13,150 bases of DNA, from positions 1 to 13,150 of the forward strand of contig CAZKTU010000191.1 in assembly GCA_964555675.1 (NCBI GenBank), read 5' to 3'. The notes under the pieces are model-generated. The model had not been told where the DNA came from, made no database searches, and worked only from the letters and a program-made list of their open reading frames with translations. Position numbers and translations under genes: made by a program. The stretch is from CAIWXH01 sp964555675. GTDB lineage: Bacteria; Chloroflexota; Chloroflexia; Chloroflexales; Chloroflexaceae. Positions 13,144 through 13,150 of the stretch are shown here, piece by piece (position 1 is the first letter of the stretch; each line of letters opens with the position of its first letter).

Positions 13144-13150
13144 ACCCCGC

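Noticed and set aside
13056..13150. CRISPR array at the right edge
   Set aside because: The units are directly adjacent 31-bp and 14-bp tandem repeats with no unique spacers between them.

Overview
This window looks like bacterial chromosome from a high-GC genome (roughly 70% G+C by eye) with short intergenic spaces, strong Shine-Dalgarno sequences and several TTG/GTG starts. The gene families (agmatine deiminase pathway, F420/luciferase-type oxidoreductase, DUF885 protein, integron-type integrase, short palindromic and heptamer repeats between genes) fit a Chloroflexota genome such as a Roseiflexus/Kouleothrix relative. That assignment is inference from style and not proven. The piece appears to come from a draft or metagenome assembly: it holds a 100-N gap flanked by a 55-bp exact duplicate, and it ends in tandem repeats.

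Left part (1-2084): an integron-type tyrosine recombinase (IntI-like, plus strand) is divergent from a minus-strand pair. The pair is a small protein with a C-terminal HRDC domain, followed 15 bp later by a small conserved protein cut off by the window edge. A 355-bp non-coding region separates the two units. The integrase appears interrupted by the N gap, but it rejoins into a complete 318-residue enzyme with every catalytic residue once the duplicated 55 bp are merged. No attC cassette array is visible.

Second part (2175-5585, minus strand): two short operons. One carries pterin-4a-carbinolamine dehydratase and an alpha/beta hydrolase; the other carries a luciferase-like F420-dependent oxidoreductase whose stop codon overlaps the start of an MdtG-like MFS exporter. 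The second operon shares a compact divergent promoter region (about 5523-5540) with the plus-strand genes that follow.

Third part (5586-10246, plus strand): a membrane-anchored endonuclease/exonuclease/phosphatase-fold protein and a gamma-glutamylcyclotransferase-like protein. They are followed by a putrescine-synthesis operon: aguB (N-carbamoylputrescine amidase), two unknown proteins that appear to be tandem paralogues of one another, and aguA (agmatine deiminase). AguA converts agmatine to N-carbamoylputrescine and AguB converts that to putrescine. The unknown pair lies between the two enzymes and is the most promising undescribed component.

Right part (10247-13150): a 240-bp intergenic region rich in inverted repeats and a heptamer array, a GNAT acetyltransferase (minus), a 276-bp non-coding stretch, a DUF885 protein (minus) with an altered HExxxGHH-type motif, and a composite tandem repeat (31-bp and 14-bp units) running to the window end.
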